Source: Streptomyces capitiformicae (lineage in GTDB: Bacteria; Actinomycetota; Actinomycetes; Streptomycetales; Streptomycetaceae). Taken from it: DNA of 64,000 bases. The position numbers were made by a program, and so were the translations under genes. Positions 19,101 to 26,433 of the stretch are shown piece after piece. The notes under the pieces are model-generated. The model was given only the letters and a program-made list of their open reading frames with translations. It was not told where the DNA came from and did no database searches. Each line of letters opens with the position of its first letter. Within the stretch, counting starts at the first letter, position 1. The stretch covers positions 6,951,486 to 7,015,485 of the forward strand of contig NZ_CP022161.1 in assembly GCF_002214185.1 (NCBI RefSeq). Direction: 5' to 3'.

Positions 19101-19751
19101 GTGGTCGTGCTGGCCCTGGTCCTGTTCGCGGCGGTCCAGGCCGGTCCAGCGGCGGCCGGAGTTGGCGATGGTGACGCCGACCTCCAGCAGCTGGCGGCGG
19201 TCGTACCAGCCGCGCAGTTTGGGGCCGACGACGGCCACGTCGTCGCGGCCGAGCTCACGCTCGTTCTCCACGACCCGCAGCAGCTGGGCGAGGGCGTCGG
19301 GGTCGGGGGCGCAGTCGTCGTGGAGCAGCCACAGCCACTGGACCGGTTCGCCGTGTGGGAGTTCCGGCATGTCGTACGCGTCGTCGCGCCAGGTGCGGGT
19401 GACGGGGTCCCAGCCGCTGGGGCGTCTGAGGTACGCCAGGTCGTCCTGGGTGAGCACGCCCGCGGTGCGGTTGGCCTCTTCCACGGCCTGGCCGAAACCG
19501 GTGCGTCGGGCGAGGTGCAGGACGCGGTCGGGGCCGAGGGCGTCGGCGAGGAGCTGGGCGGAGTCGTCCGCGCTGCCGGTGTCGGCGGCCATGGCGCTCT
19601 GGACGGGGCGCTCCTGGCCGAGCAGCCCGGCGAGCGCGTCGGGCAGCCAGCGGGCGCCGTCGTGCGCGACGAGGACCGCGGTCACCACATGACGTGGGAA
19701 CTCAGGAGTGGCAGCGTCGTGGTGAGCTGTGGTGTGGCTGTGCACGGACAT
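16110..19751 (-). CDS. Large membrane glycosyltransferase family 2 protein
   Basis: At 1213 residues this is the biggest protein in the window. Residues about 20-290 form a GT-A domain with VVTAVLVAHDGARWLPDALA, WLWLLHDDCAPDPDALAQLL and LMRDDVDLCWRATAAGHRV. Two helices follow near 320-350, and about ten or more membrane helices lie between 440 and 870. A periplasmic beta-rich region comes next, then a final TM (LWAQGSLAVVLVVLALPG) and a Tyr/Gln/Pro-rich tail (YQATQQYPPGTYDQQ). It probably glycosylates a lipid-linked or wall-linked acceptor; the substrate is unknown. The position upstream of DUF5719 and downstream of whiB is conserved. Confidence 0.88.
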   Translation of the reverse strand: MSVHSHTTAHHDAATPEFPRHVVTAVLVAHDGARWLPDALAGLLGQERPVQSAMAADTGSADDSAQLLADALGPDRVLHLARRTGFGQAVEEANRTAGVLTQDDLAYLRRPSGWDPVTRTWRDDAYDMPELPHGEPVQWLWLLHDDCAPDPDALAQLLRVVENERELGRDDVAVVGPKLRGWYDRRQLLEVGVTIANSGRRWTGLDRREQDQGQHDHVKPSLAVSTAGMLIRRDVFEELGGFDRRLPLMRDDVDLCWRATAAGHRVLVAPEAVVRHAEASSRERRTVDCVGRNAASPHMVDKAGAVYTLLVNSRTAQLPWVLLRVVLGTLLRTVAYLVGKVPGQAVDEIRGLLSVLLRPERIIAGRRRRGAPQLDKGELRALFPPPGATVRATVEQAAGDLFGRSDTETSSAGRHGGAVESGPGDEDADFLQVEQFARLKRIARKPGPVLFALLLLASLVACRELLGGGALTGGALLPAPADSAELWSRYLDAWHPVGAGGAEAAPPYLAIVAMLASLLLGSTGLAVTVLLVASVPLAGFTAYFASRPLVPSRLLRAWAAVVYAFLPAVTGALAGGRIGTAVLAILLPLIARAGAAAGGLTNSTGARGSWRATWAYALLLTITTAFTPIVWPIALILGLALLAVRRREITAYGPRFLAQLGTPLLILAPWSLTLLPFGFFQEAGMEYGASTASATDLLGISPGGPGTVGGLTLIGVVLAALAALLRSERQLGIRTAWTTALVALVFAVLSNGSTWAGPATLVYGIALLAAATLGADGARARVAEQSFGWRQPVAALIALAAAVGPLLAAAGWMIGGADGPLERRDPVQVPAFVAEESGTRDQARTLVLDSPSTAEVHYTLVRGSGARLGDAELTAAAGENDKLDKVVANLVAGSGADQADELGGFAVRYVLVRQGAPREVSRVLDATPGLSRLSQQDGSALWRVDRQVARVTIEASSGNPQAVAAGPVDVHTTIKGGTSGRVLRLADTADESWTATLDGKPLTPTTVDGWAQGFQLPVDGGRLDVTYDAPVSHTGWLWAQGSLAVVLVVLALPGRRRDVDDDLPDEQPVAVPVQDVTGDGRRARRLRAQAEAEVEQSADATTPPPSEEALAPTAVPQQQPYADWETPSHAGVGAAEYGQYDQQYQATQQYPPGTYDQQHYQADPYQGAQYDPYASYGGNNASYDQTYTQGYDATYDPSHGTGADSERPDGSQQ

Positions 19752-19937
19752 CGAGGTACGGGCCCCGGTTCGATGGACTGCGGTGGACGTCTGTGTCCGG
19801 CGGGGACAGCGGGACGTCTCGGACGAGGGCCCACACTAACGGCTGAGCAGAACAGCGGCCCGCCGCCTGTGGATAACCCACCTGCGACGGGCCGTACATG
19901 TTGGGTTGTTCCTGTTCGACCGTTCCGGGACGGGGCT

Positions 19938-20201
19938 TCAGACGGCCGCCTTCTTGAGGCGGCGGCGCTCGCGCTCGGACAGGCCGCCCCAGATGCCGAA
20001 CCGCTCGTCGTTGGCGAGGGCGTATTCAAGGCACTCGGAGCGGACCTCGCAGGCGAGGCAGACCTTCTTGGCCTCGCGGGTCGAGCCGCCCTTCTCGGGG
20101 AAGAAGGACTCGGGATCGGTCTGGGCGCACAGCGCGCGCTCCTGCCAGCCGAGTTCCTCGTCCGCGTCGTCGACCAGCAGTTGCTGCACGAGCTCGGTCA
20201 T
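19938..20201 (-). CDS. whiB: WhiB iron-sulfur transcription factor
   Basis: An 87-residue protein reading MTELVQQLLVDDADEELGWQ onward. Four cysteines bind the [4Fe-4S] cluster: one in RALCAQTDPESFFPEKGG and three in KKVCLACEVRSECLEYA. The signature FGIWGGLSERERRRLKKA follows. The whole sequence agrees with streptomycete WhiB, which works with WhiA to trigger sporulation septation. GAGGGG lies five nt upstream of ATG 20199-20201. The long upstream region with no gene (20202-20645) fits a developmentally controlled promoter. Confidence 0.96.
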   Translation of the reverse strand: MTELVQQLLVDDADEELGWQERALCAQTDPESFFPEKGGSTREAKKVCLACEVRSECLEYALANDERFGIWGGLSERERRRLKKAAV

Positions 20202-20645
20202 GTGCGCCCCTCGTCCGTCTTTCGCGTCCCCGTCGTGCGGCCGTTACCGATTTCGGCTGAACGACACGAGTGAAATTACAAGTGTGCTGCTACGGGCGAG
20301 TCAAGCCGAGATCTGCTATTGGGCCCCTTATTCACTCTGCGGAACCAAGGCTATGCGGAAAGTGTTCAAATCGGCATAAACCTGACAGCAGCTTTACGGC
20401 GGACGGGAGTTCCGAAGTTCCGCGGCGGGGTCTCCCTCCCTTACGGAAGAAGACGCCCAGGAGTTCGATCTCGTTCCGACTCGTTCGCAGCCGACTCGCT
20501 CCGGGCGTGCCCGGTTGTGCGCCATGTCTCCCCGGCTCCCCCTGCACAAACCTTTCACCGCGCGGATGCACCGGAAGAGGTGAAGCGGCATCCACATACC
20601 GGCGTGAAGTTGACAGCGGAGGTGTGAACCGATGTCCTTGTGGGC
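20202..20645. promoter_or_regulatory. Divergent control region of whiB and the cysteine dioxygenase locus
   Basis: This 444-bp stretch has no supportable gene. Near whiB (20266-20284) is AGTGAAATTACAAGTG, which contains one half-site of the BldD-type consensus. BldD control of whiB is known in streptomycetes, but the second half-site is poor here, so the call is weak. On the other side, TTGACA at 20610-20615 and TGTCCT at 20633-20638 (17-bp spacing) would place transcription at about 20645-20646, the first base of the cysteine-rich leader ORF. Confidence 0.4.
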
Positions 20646-20738
20646 ATGCTCGCGAACTTGGCACTCACCTCGACCCGCACCGCCGGGTCCCACGGTGCTG
20701 CCCGCGCTCGCTGTAGCTGTTGCTGTCACAGCTGTTGA
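20646..20738 (+). CDS. Cysteine-rich leader peptide (30 aa), probably leaderless
   Basis: ATG 20646 opens a 30-codon frame starting MLANLALTSTRTAGSHGAAR and ending in RCSCCCHSC followed by TGA 20736-20738. Five of the last eight residues are cysteine (codons TGT AGC TGT TGC TGT CAC AGC TGT). There is no Shine-Dalgarno at the right spacing, but a TTGACA-N17-TGTCCT promoter would start the message at or next to the A of the ATG. The frame lies 106 nt upstream of cysteine dioxygenase. Between them is a small hairpin (GAGCC-TCTCTC-GGCTC, about 20763-20778). Cysteine-codon upstream ORFs that attenuate sulfur genes are known in mycobacteria. Regulation of a cysteine-degrading gene by this one is inference. 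Confidence 0.6.
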   Translation: MLANLALTSTRTAGSHGAARARCSCCCHSC

Positions 20739-20844
20739 GCCCCACGCGCTCCGGCTGCCACTGAGCCTCTCTCGGCTCGGCTGCTGTTCCCATGCGACAC
20801 CCAGCCATCGCCCACGCACTCTCCGCCGAGGAACCCCTCACCCC

Positions 20845-21342
20845 ATGAACAGCGACAGCGACCTGCAGATCGCCGGCGACATCCTCGAAGTACCGCACCT
20901 CCTCCAGGCACCGCGCCAACACCCGGTCACCGTGGCCGAGTTCGCCGGGCTGGCGCGCTCCATCGCCGAGGACCGCTCCCAGTGGGAGCACCTCGTCGAG
21001 TACGACGCGACGACTCGCTGGTACCACCGGCTGCGGACCGGCCCGGGGTACGAGGTGTGGCTGCTGTCCTGGGTGCCGGGGCAGGGCACGGGCCGGCACG
21101 ACCACGGGGGCTCGTCGGGGGTGCTGACGGTCCTGGAGGGCACCCTGACGGAACACAGCGAGCGGGGCACGCGCGCGTTGGGCGCCGGGTCGCAGCGGGT
21201 CTTCGCGCCGGGTTACGTGCACGATGTCGTCAACGACACGCTGGAACCGGCCATAAGCCTGCACGTCTACTACCCCGGCCTGACGGACATGCCGATACAC
21301 ACGAAGACCTGCGCGCGGGAGACCGTGGCCGTAACCGGGTGA
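20845..21342 (+). CDS. Cysteine dioxygenase family protein
   Basis: Oxidises cysteine to cysteine sulfinate with a 3-His iron centre. The 165-residue cupin starts MNSDSDLQIAGDILEVPHLL. The iron histidines are H85 and H87 in GTGRHDHGGSSGVLTVLEG and H126 in APGYVHDVVNDTLEPAISLH. Length is normal for bacterial CDO. The start at 20845 is supported by family similarity beginning here. An in-frame ATG at 20632 has a GGAGG site but would add 71 residues that do not look like protein. A 19-codon frame (20792-20848) overlaps this start as ATGA. Confidence 0.87.
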   Translation: MNSDSDLQIAGDILEVPHLLQAPRQHPVTVAEFAGLARSIAEDRSQWEHLVEYDATTRWYHRLRTGPGYEVWLLSWVPGQGTGRHDHGGSSGVLTVLEGTLTEHSERGTRALGAGSQRVFAPGYVHDVVNDTLEPAISLHVYYPGLTDMPIHTKTCARETVAVTG

Positions 21343-21403
21343 GAACCGGCCGTAGTCGCGGTCGGGCGGACCGTTGTCGTACCCGCCTGCCAGACTTGCT
21401 CCC

Positions 21404-22363
21404 ATGCGCATTGTGGTTCTGGCAGGTGGCATCGGCGGTGCCCGGTTTCTGCGCGGTCTGAAGCAGGCCGCGCCGGAGGCGGACATCACGGTCATCGGCA
21501 ACACCGGGGACGACATCCATCTCTTCGGCCTGAAGGTCTGCCCGGACCTCGACACGGTGATGTACACGCTCGGCGGCGGCATCAACGAGGAGCAGGGCTG
21601 GGGCCGGGCCGACGAGACCTTCCATCTCAAGGAGGAGCTCGCGGCGTACGGCGTCGGGCCCGAGTGGTTCGGGCTCGGCGACCGGGACTTCGCAACCCAC
21701 ATCGTGCGGACCCAGATGATCGGCGCCGGTTATCCGCTGAGCGCGGTCACCGAGGCGCTGTGCGACCGGTGGAAGCCCGGTGTCCGGCTCATTCCGATGA
21801 CCGACGACCGCGTCGAGACCCATGTCGCCGTCGAGGTGGACGGGGAGCGCAAGGCGATCCACTTCCAGGAGTACTGGGTGCGGCTGCGGGCCTCCGTGCC
21901 GGCCGAGGCGATCGTGCCGGTCGGCGCCGAGCAGGCGAAGCCCGCGCCCGGGGTCCTGGAGGCCATCGCCGAGGCGGACGTGATCCTCTTCCCGCCGTCC
22001 AACCCCGTCGTCTCCGTCGGCACCATCCTCGCCGTGCCCGGCATCCGGGAGGCGATCGCCGAGGCCGGGGTGCCCGTCGTCGGCCTCTCCCCCATCGTCG
22101 GGGACGCGCCCGTGCGGGGCATGGCCGACAAGGTCCTCGCCGCCGTCGGCGTCGAGTCCACCGCCGCCGCGGTCGCCGAGCACTACGGATCCGGGCTGCT
22201 CGACGGCTGGCTCGTCGACACCGTGGACGCGGGCATCGTGGAGCGCGTCGAGAACGCGGGGATACGGTGCCGGGCCGTACCGCTGATGATGACGGACCTG
22301 GACGCCACGGCGGCCATGGCCCGCGAGGCGCTGGGCCTGGCGGAGGAGGTACGGGGAGCGTGA
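21404..22363 (+). CDS. fbiA: 2-phospho-L-lactate transferase (F420 biosynthesis)
   Basis: Joins the phospholactyl or phosphoenolpyruvyl moiety to Fo during coenzyme F420 synthesis (CofD/FbiA). The 319-residue protein begins [20 protein letters not shown] and has [20 protein letters not shown], then [19 protein letters not shown] and [20 protein letters not shown], which form the active-site and nucleotide loops. The start was set at ATG 21404 because the family N-terminus is exactly here. Its stop overlaps the fbiB start (GTGA), so the two are coupled. Confidence 0.95.
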   Translation: MRIVVLAGGIGGARFLRGLKQAAPEADITVIGNTGDDIHLFGLKVCPDLDTVMYTLGGGINEEQGWGRADETFHLKEELAAYGVGPEWFGLGDRDFATHIVRTQMIGAGYPLSAVTEALCDRWKPGVRLIPMTDDRVETHVAVEVDGERKAIHFQEYWVRLRASVPAEAIVPVGAEQAKPAPGVLEAIAEADVILFPPSNPVVSVGTILAVPGIREAIAEAGVPVVGLSPIVGDAPVRGMADKVLAAVGVESTAAAVAEHYGSGLLDGWLVDTVDAGIVERVENAGIRCRAVPLMMTDLDATAAMAREALGLAEEVRGA

Positions 22364-23688
22364 GCGGCACGAGCGTGGGAGACGGGCTCGCGGGGCCCGG
22401 CTACCGGGTCTGGGCGCCGACCGGTGTGCCCGAGGTGCAGGAGGGTGATGACCTCGCGAAGCTGATCGCCGCGGCCGAGCCGGGCCTCGCCGACGGGGAC
22501 GTACTGCTCGTCACCTCGAAGATCGTGTCCAAGGCCGAGGGGCGGCTCGTGGAGGCAGTCGACCGGGAGGCCGCCATCGACGCCGAGACCGTACGGGTCG
22601 TGGCGCGGCGCGGGGCGCTGCGGATCGTCGAGAACCGGCAGGGGCTGGTCATGGCCGCCGCCGGGGTCGACGCCTCCAACACCCCTTCCGGGACCGTGCT
22701 GTTGCTGCCCGAGGACCCCGACGCCTCCGCGCGGGCGATCCGGGACGGCATCAGGGACGCGCTCGGGGTCGACGTCGGGGTCGTCGTCACCGACACCTTC
22801 GGGCGGCCCTGGCGGGCCGGGCTGACCGATGTCGCCATCGGGGCGGCGGGCGTGCGTGTGCTCGACGATCTGCGGGGCGGGACGGACGCGTACGGCAATC
22901 CGCTCAGCGCGACCGTCGTGGCGACCGCCGACGAGCTCGCCGCCGCGGGTGACCTGGTGAAGGGGAAGGCCGCCGGGCTGCCGGTCGCCGTCGTGCGGGG
23001 GCTGGGGCATGTCGTGGCCGATGACGGTGGGGAGGGGACGAAGGCCTTGGTGCGAGGGGCCAGGGACGACATGTTCCGGCTGGGCACCTCCGAGGCCGTA
23101 CGGCTGGCGGTGACCCAGCGGCGTACGGTGCGGGCGTTCACCGACGAGCCGGTCGACCCGGGCGCCGTGCGGCGAGCCGTCGCCGCCGCCGTGACCGCGC
23201 CGGCGCCGCATCACACCACGCCGTGGCGGTTCGTGCTGCTGGAGTCCGAGGAGTCGCGGGTACGGCTGCTCGACGCCATGCGGGACGCATGGATCGCGGA
23301 TCTGCGGCGGGACGGCAAGAGCGAGGAGTCCATCGCGAAGCGGGTGCGGCGGGGGGATGTGCTGCGCAACGCGCCGTATCTCGTCGTGCCGTGTCTGGTG
23401 ATGGACGGGGCGCACACGTACGGGGACGCGCGACGGGACGGTGCGGAGCGGGAGATGTTCGTGGTCGCCGCCGGGGCCGGGGTGCAGAACCTGCTCGTCG
23501 CGCTGGCCGGGGAGCGGCTCGGGTCCGCGTGGGTGTCGTCGACGATGTTCTGCCGGGATGTCGTGCGGGAGGTTCTTGCGCTGCCGGAGGGGTGGGATCC
23601 GATGGGGGCGGTTGCGGTGGGGCATGCGGCGGCAGAGCCTCCGGCCAGGGCGGGGCGGGAGGCGGGGGCGTTCATCGAGGTTCGGTGA
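22360..23688 (+). CDS. fbiB: Coenzyme F420:L-glutamate ligase, bifunctional with nitroreductase domain
   Basis: Adds glutamates to F420-0 and, through its C-terminal flavin domain, reduces dehydro-F420. The 442-residue protein has an N-terminal CofE domain ([60 protein letters not shown]) and, from about residue 250, a nitroreductase-type domain ([57 protein letters not shown]). This two-domain form is typical of actinobacteria. It starts at GTG 22360, overlapping the fbiA stop. Confidence 0.95.
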   Translation: MSGTSVGDGLAGPGYRVWAPTGVPEVQEGDDLAKLIAAAEPGLADGDVLLVTSKIVSKAEGRLVEAVDREAAIDAETVRVVARRGALRIVENRQGLVMAAAGVDASNTPSGTVLLLPEDPDASARAIRDGIRDALGVDVGVVVTDTFGRPWRAGLTDVAIGAAGVRVLDDLRGGTDAYGNPLSATVVATADELAAAGDLVKGKAAGLPVAVVRGLGHVVADDGGEGTKALVRGARDDMFRLGTSEAVRLAVTQRRTVRAFTDEPVDPGAVRRAVAAAVTAPAPHHTTPWRFVLLESEESRVRLLDAMRDAWIADLRRDGKSEESIAKRVRRGDVLRNAPYLVVPCLVMDGAHTYGDARRDGAEREMFVVAAGAGVQNLLVALAGERLGSAWVSSTMFCRDVVREVLALPEGWDPMGAVAVGHAAAEPPARAGREAGAFIEVR

Positions 23689-23767
23689 CGGTGGTCGGGG
23701 GGCCGTCGCGCCTACGGTTCGGGGGTGGTTTGTGTTCGGTGCGCGACTGCGGGTGGGTTGTGGTTGC

Positions 23768-23816
23768 TCGCGCCCACGCGGCGGAGCCGCATATCGGTAC
23801 AGCCGCGCGCCCCTTA
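23768..23816. repeat. Intergenic repeat, third copy of the core
   Basis: TCGCGCCCACGCGGCGGAGC followed by CGCATATCGGTACAGC and CGCGCGCCCCTTA. The core with hairpin GCGGCGGAGCCGC is shared with 9751-9800, 14490-14539 and 28841-28890. It lies between fbiB and the glycosylase gene. Confidence 0.85.
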
Positions 23817-23877
23817 GAAGCATCAATGTGCCTCTACTCTCATAAGGCACTGCATCGCTACTCCTAGGACCTCACTC

Positions 23878-24858
23878 GTGGCCGGACGTTTTACTCCTCG
23901 ACCCACTCGCACGACTGTGCGGGGTGGGGTGCCTCGGCAGGCGGTCGCGGCCGGGGTGCGGCGGGAGTGGGTGCCGGAAGGGCCGCTCGATCTTGGGCTG
24001 GTGCTTGGGCCGCTGCGGCGGGGGGCCGGGGATCCCACGTTTCGGGTGACGGCTGATGGGGCCGTGTGGCGGGCCTGTCGTACGCCCGTCGGGGCCGGGA
24101 CGTTGCGGGTTGTGGCGCGGAGTGGGGTGATCGAGGGGGAGGCCTGGGGGGCGGGGGCCGAGTGGCTGCTTGACCGGCTTCCCTCGTTGCTCGGGGCACT
24201 GGATGAACCCGAGGTCTTCGTGCCTCGGCATCGGGTCGTCGCCATGGCCTGGCGGCGGCGGCCCGGGTTGCGGTTGACGCGGACCGGGCTGGTGTTGGAG
24301 TCGTTGATTCCGTCCGTGTTGGAGCAGAAGGTCACCACGGGTGAGGCGTATCGGGCTTGGCGGCTGCTCGTGCGGAAGTACGGGGAGCCGGCACCGGGGC
24401 CGGCGCCTTCGGGGATGTTCGTGATGCCCGCGGCCCGGGAGTGGGCGTTGGTTCCGTCGTGGGAGTGGCACCGGGCCGGGGTCGACAACAAGCGGGCGTC
24501 GACGATTCTGCGGGCGGTTCGGGTGGCGGGGCGGCTGGAGGAGGCCGTGGAGATGTCGCCGGAGGAGGCGCGGGCTCGGTTGGAGTTGGTGTCGGGGGTG
24601 GGGCCGTGGACCTCGGCGGAGACTGTGCAGCGGAGTCATGGGGCGGCGGATGCGGTGACTGTGGGGGATCTGCATCTGCCGGGGATCGTGGGGTATGCGC
24701 TGGCCGGGGATCGGGATGCGGATGACTCGGTGATGTTGTCGTTGTTGGAGCCGTATGCGGGGCAGCGGCATCGGGCGGCTCGGTTGATCTTGTTGTCGGG
24801 GCGGGTGCCGGCGCGGCGCGCTCCGCGGATGCCTCGCGTGGATATCGGGCGCCTGTAG
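23878..24858 (+). CDS. DNA-3-methyladenine glycosylase, AlkA-like HhH-GPD protein
   Basis: Base-excision repair glycosylase that removes alkylated purines. The 326-residue protein has the helix-hairpin-helix LELVSGVGPWTSAETVQRS, and the catalytic aspartate in AVTVGDLHLPGIVGYALAG, about where the family needs it. An upstream helical core includes LIPSVLEQKVTTGEAYRAWR. There is no iron-sulfur cysteine set, so it belongs to the AlkA group and not the Nth group. Start GTG 23878 has AGGA about 9 nt upstream. Synteny downstream of fbiB is common in streptomycetes. Confidence 0.9.
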   Translation: MAGRFTPRPTRTTVRGGVPRQAVAAGVRREWVPEGPLDLGLVLGPLRRGAGDPTFRVTADGAVWRACRTPVGAGTLRVVARSGVIEGEAWGAGAEWLLDRLPSLLGALDEPEVFVPRHRVVAMAWRRRPGLRLTRTGLVLESLIPSVLEQKVTTGEAYRAWRLLVRKYGEPAPGPAPSGMFVMPAAREWALVPSWEWHRAGVDNKRASTILRAVRVAGRLEEAVEMSPEEARARLELVSGVGPWTSAETVQRSHGAADAVTVGDLHLPGIVGYALAGDRDADDSVMLSLLEPYAGQRHRAARLILLSGRVPARRAPRMPRVDIGRL

Positions 24859-24995
24859 AGATGGCGCCTGTGGGGTTTTCGCCCCGCCGCCCCTACCCGT
24901 CCCTCCCCCATCCAGGGGCGCTGCCCCTTCCACCCCGTTTCGCCTTCGAGCTCGGGTGGGTGGGGGTTGGTAGGTGGGTGTGGGCGAGTGGGGGT

Positions 24996-25047
24996 TGTTC
25001 GCGCAGTTCCCCGCGCCCCTTCAGGGGCGCGGGGAACTGCGCGAACA
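24996..25047. terminator. Perfect 25-bp stem, 2-nt loop hairpin (streptomycete repeat)
   Basis: Left arm TGTTCGCGCAGTTCCCCGCG plus CCCCT, loop TC, then the exact complement. It lies between the convergent glycosylase and NDP-sugar synthase genes and can serve as a two-way terminator. Hairpins with this wording are very common between streptomycete genes. The flanking 24885-24960 C-rich stretch resembles the repeat at 9600-9700. Confidence 0.8.
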
Positions 25048-25098
25048 GCCACGAACCAGCCGCAGTCGCCCCACGACCGCCACCCCCGAGCTCTCGCG

Positions 25099-26181
25099 TT
25101 ACTGGTCCGACGAGAAGCGGAGCGCTCCCGTGGGGATTTGGGCGTCGCACCAGACTCGGACGCCGGTGCGGAGTTCGTTGTCGGCGCCGATGATCGCGCC
25201 GTCGCCGACGACCGTGCCGGTGAGGATGGAGCGTTCGCCGATGCGGGCGCGGGCGCCGATGAGGGAGTCGGTGATGACGGCGCCGGGTTCGACGACGGCG
25301 CCCGCGAGGACCGTACTTCCCGAGACGCGTGCGCCCTCGCCGACGAAGGCGCCCTCGCCGACCACCGTGCCGCCGGTCAGCTTGGCGTCGCCCGCGACCC
25401 GGGCGGTGGGGAGGATGAGGCGGTCGCCGCAGCGGCCGGGGACGGCGGGGGACGGGGCCCGGCCCAGCACCAGGTCCGCGGAGCCTCGTACGAAGGCCGC
25501 GGGGGTGCCCAGGTCCAGCCAGTACGTCGAGTCGACCATGCCTTGGAGGTGGGCACCTGCCGCCAACAGGTCCGGGAACGTCTCGCGTTCGACCGAGACC
25601 GGGCGGCCCGCGGGGATCGTGTCGATGACCGAGCGGCGGAAGACGTACGCCCCCGCGTTGATCTGGTCGGTGACGATCTCCTCGGGGGTCTGGGGTTTCT
25701 CCAGGAAGGCCAGGACCTTGCCCGTCTCGTCCGTCGGGACCAGGCCGTACGCGCGCGGGTCGGTCACCTGGGTGAGGTGGAGGGAGACGTCCGCGCCGGT
25801 GGTCTCGTGGGTGTGGACCAGGCGGCGGATGTCGAGGCCGGTCAGGATGTCGCCGTTGAAGACCAGGACGGGGTCCTCGGGGGCGGAGTGGAGGTGCGAG
25901 GCGGCGTTGCGTATCGCGCCGCCCGTGCCCAGGGGCTCCTCCTCGGTGACGTACTCGAGGTGAAGGCCGAGGGCCGAGCCGTCGCCGAAGTGGGGTTCGA
26001 AGACCTCGGCGAGGTAGGAGGTGGCGAGGACTATGTGGTCGACTCCCGCCGCCTTCGCCCGGGCCAGTTGGTGTGTGAGAAAGGGGACTCCGGCCGCCGG
26101 GACCATGGGCTTCGGAGTGTGCACCGTGAGCGGACGCAGTCGGGTGCCTCTGCCGCCGACCAGGAGGATCGCTTCTGTCAC
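25099..26181 (-). CDS. NDP-sugar synthase (mannose-1-phosphate guanylyltransferase-like)
   Basis: Nucleotidyltransferase that activates a sugar-1-phosphate, probably mannose-1-phosphate to GDP-mannose given the manA/manB genes nearby. From GTG 26179-26181 the 360-residue protein begins MTEAILLVGGRGTRLRPLTV, then HTPKPMVPAAGVPFL (nucleotide loop and lysine), VLVFNGDILTGLD (metal aspartate), and INAGAYVFRRSVIDTIPAG. From about residue 260 there is a left-handed beta-helix of hexapeptide repeats (GTVVGEGAFVGEGARVSGST). An upstream ATG adds 24 residues with no family similarity. Which base and sugar it uses is inferred from context. Confidence 0.85.
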   Translation of the reverse strand: MTEAILLVGGRGTRLRPLTVHTPKPMVPAAGVPFLTHQLARAKAAGVDHIVLATSYLAEVFEPHFGDGSALGLHLEYVTEEEPLGTGGAIRNAASHLHSAPEDPVLVFNGDILTGLDIRRLVHTHETTGADVSLHLTQVTDPRAYGLVPTDETGKVLAFLEKPQTPEEIVTDQINAGAYVFRRSVIDTIPAGRPVSVERETFPDLLAAGAHLQGMVDSTYWLDLGTPAAFVRGSADLVLGRAPSPAVPGRCGDRLILPTARVAGDAKLTGGTVVGEGAFVGEGARVSGSTVLAGAVVEPGAVITDSLIGARARIGERSILTGTVVGDGAIIGADNELRTGVRVWCDAQIPTGALRFSSDQ

Positions 26182-26278
26182 CTGTCGTCTCTGCTTCCTG
26201 CCAGGACCGGCCGAACTGTCATTCGGCCGGCCAGTGTATGCAGACCGTTCCATGGCGCCTTTGTGGCCGTGCGGATGG

Positions 26279-26308
26279 CCACTGACCTGACACTTCGTCT
26301 GTCAGTGG
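26279..26308 (-). terminator. Hairpin downstream of the amidase gene
   Basis: CCACTGAC, a 14-nt loop, then GTCAGTGG. It lies 125 nt past the amidase stop and upstream of the NDP-sugar synthase gene on the same strand. A terminator role is plausible but there is no U-tract. Confidence 0.4.
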
Positions 26309-26433
26309 TGGTGTCCGTCGAGGGCACGGCGGGCGTACCCTCGGCCTGTCACAGTGTGAGATGGCCTCCGGTCGGTCACCGGTTTCCTCCCGGGTGCCGA
26401 AGCCCCGGTTCCCCCCTTCAACCTGCCGCCGCG

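Noticed and set aside
18456..20273. 605-codon forward open frame over the glycosyltransferase and whiB
   Set aside because: Antisense to two conserved genes, with repetitive Gly/Ala/Arg content and no motif.
20632..20845. Upstream in-frame ATG with GGAGG for cysteine dioxygenase
   Set aside because: It would add 71 residues with no protein-like features and would erase the cysteine-rich frame; family similarity begins at 20845.
20792..20848. 19-codon ORF overlapping the cysteine dioxygenase start as ATGA
   Set aside because: It could be a coupling ORF, but has no ribosome site and no distinctive composition; kept only as a note.
24996..25047. Integron attC or phage att site
   Set aside because: The long perfect hairpin is a very common streptomycete intergenic element, and no integrase or coding cassette is present.
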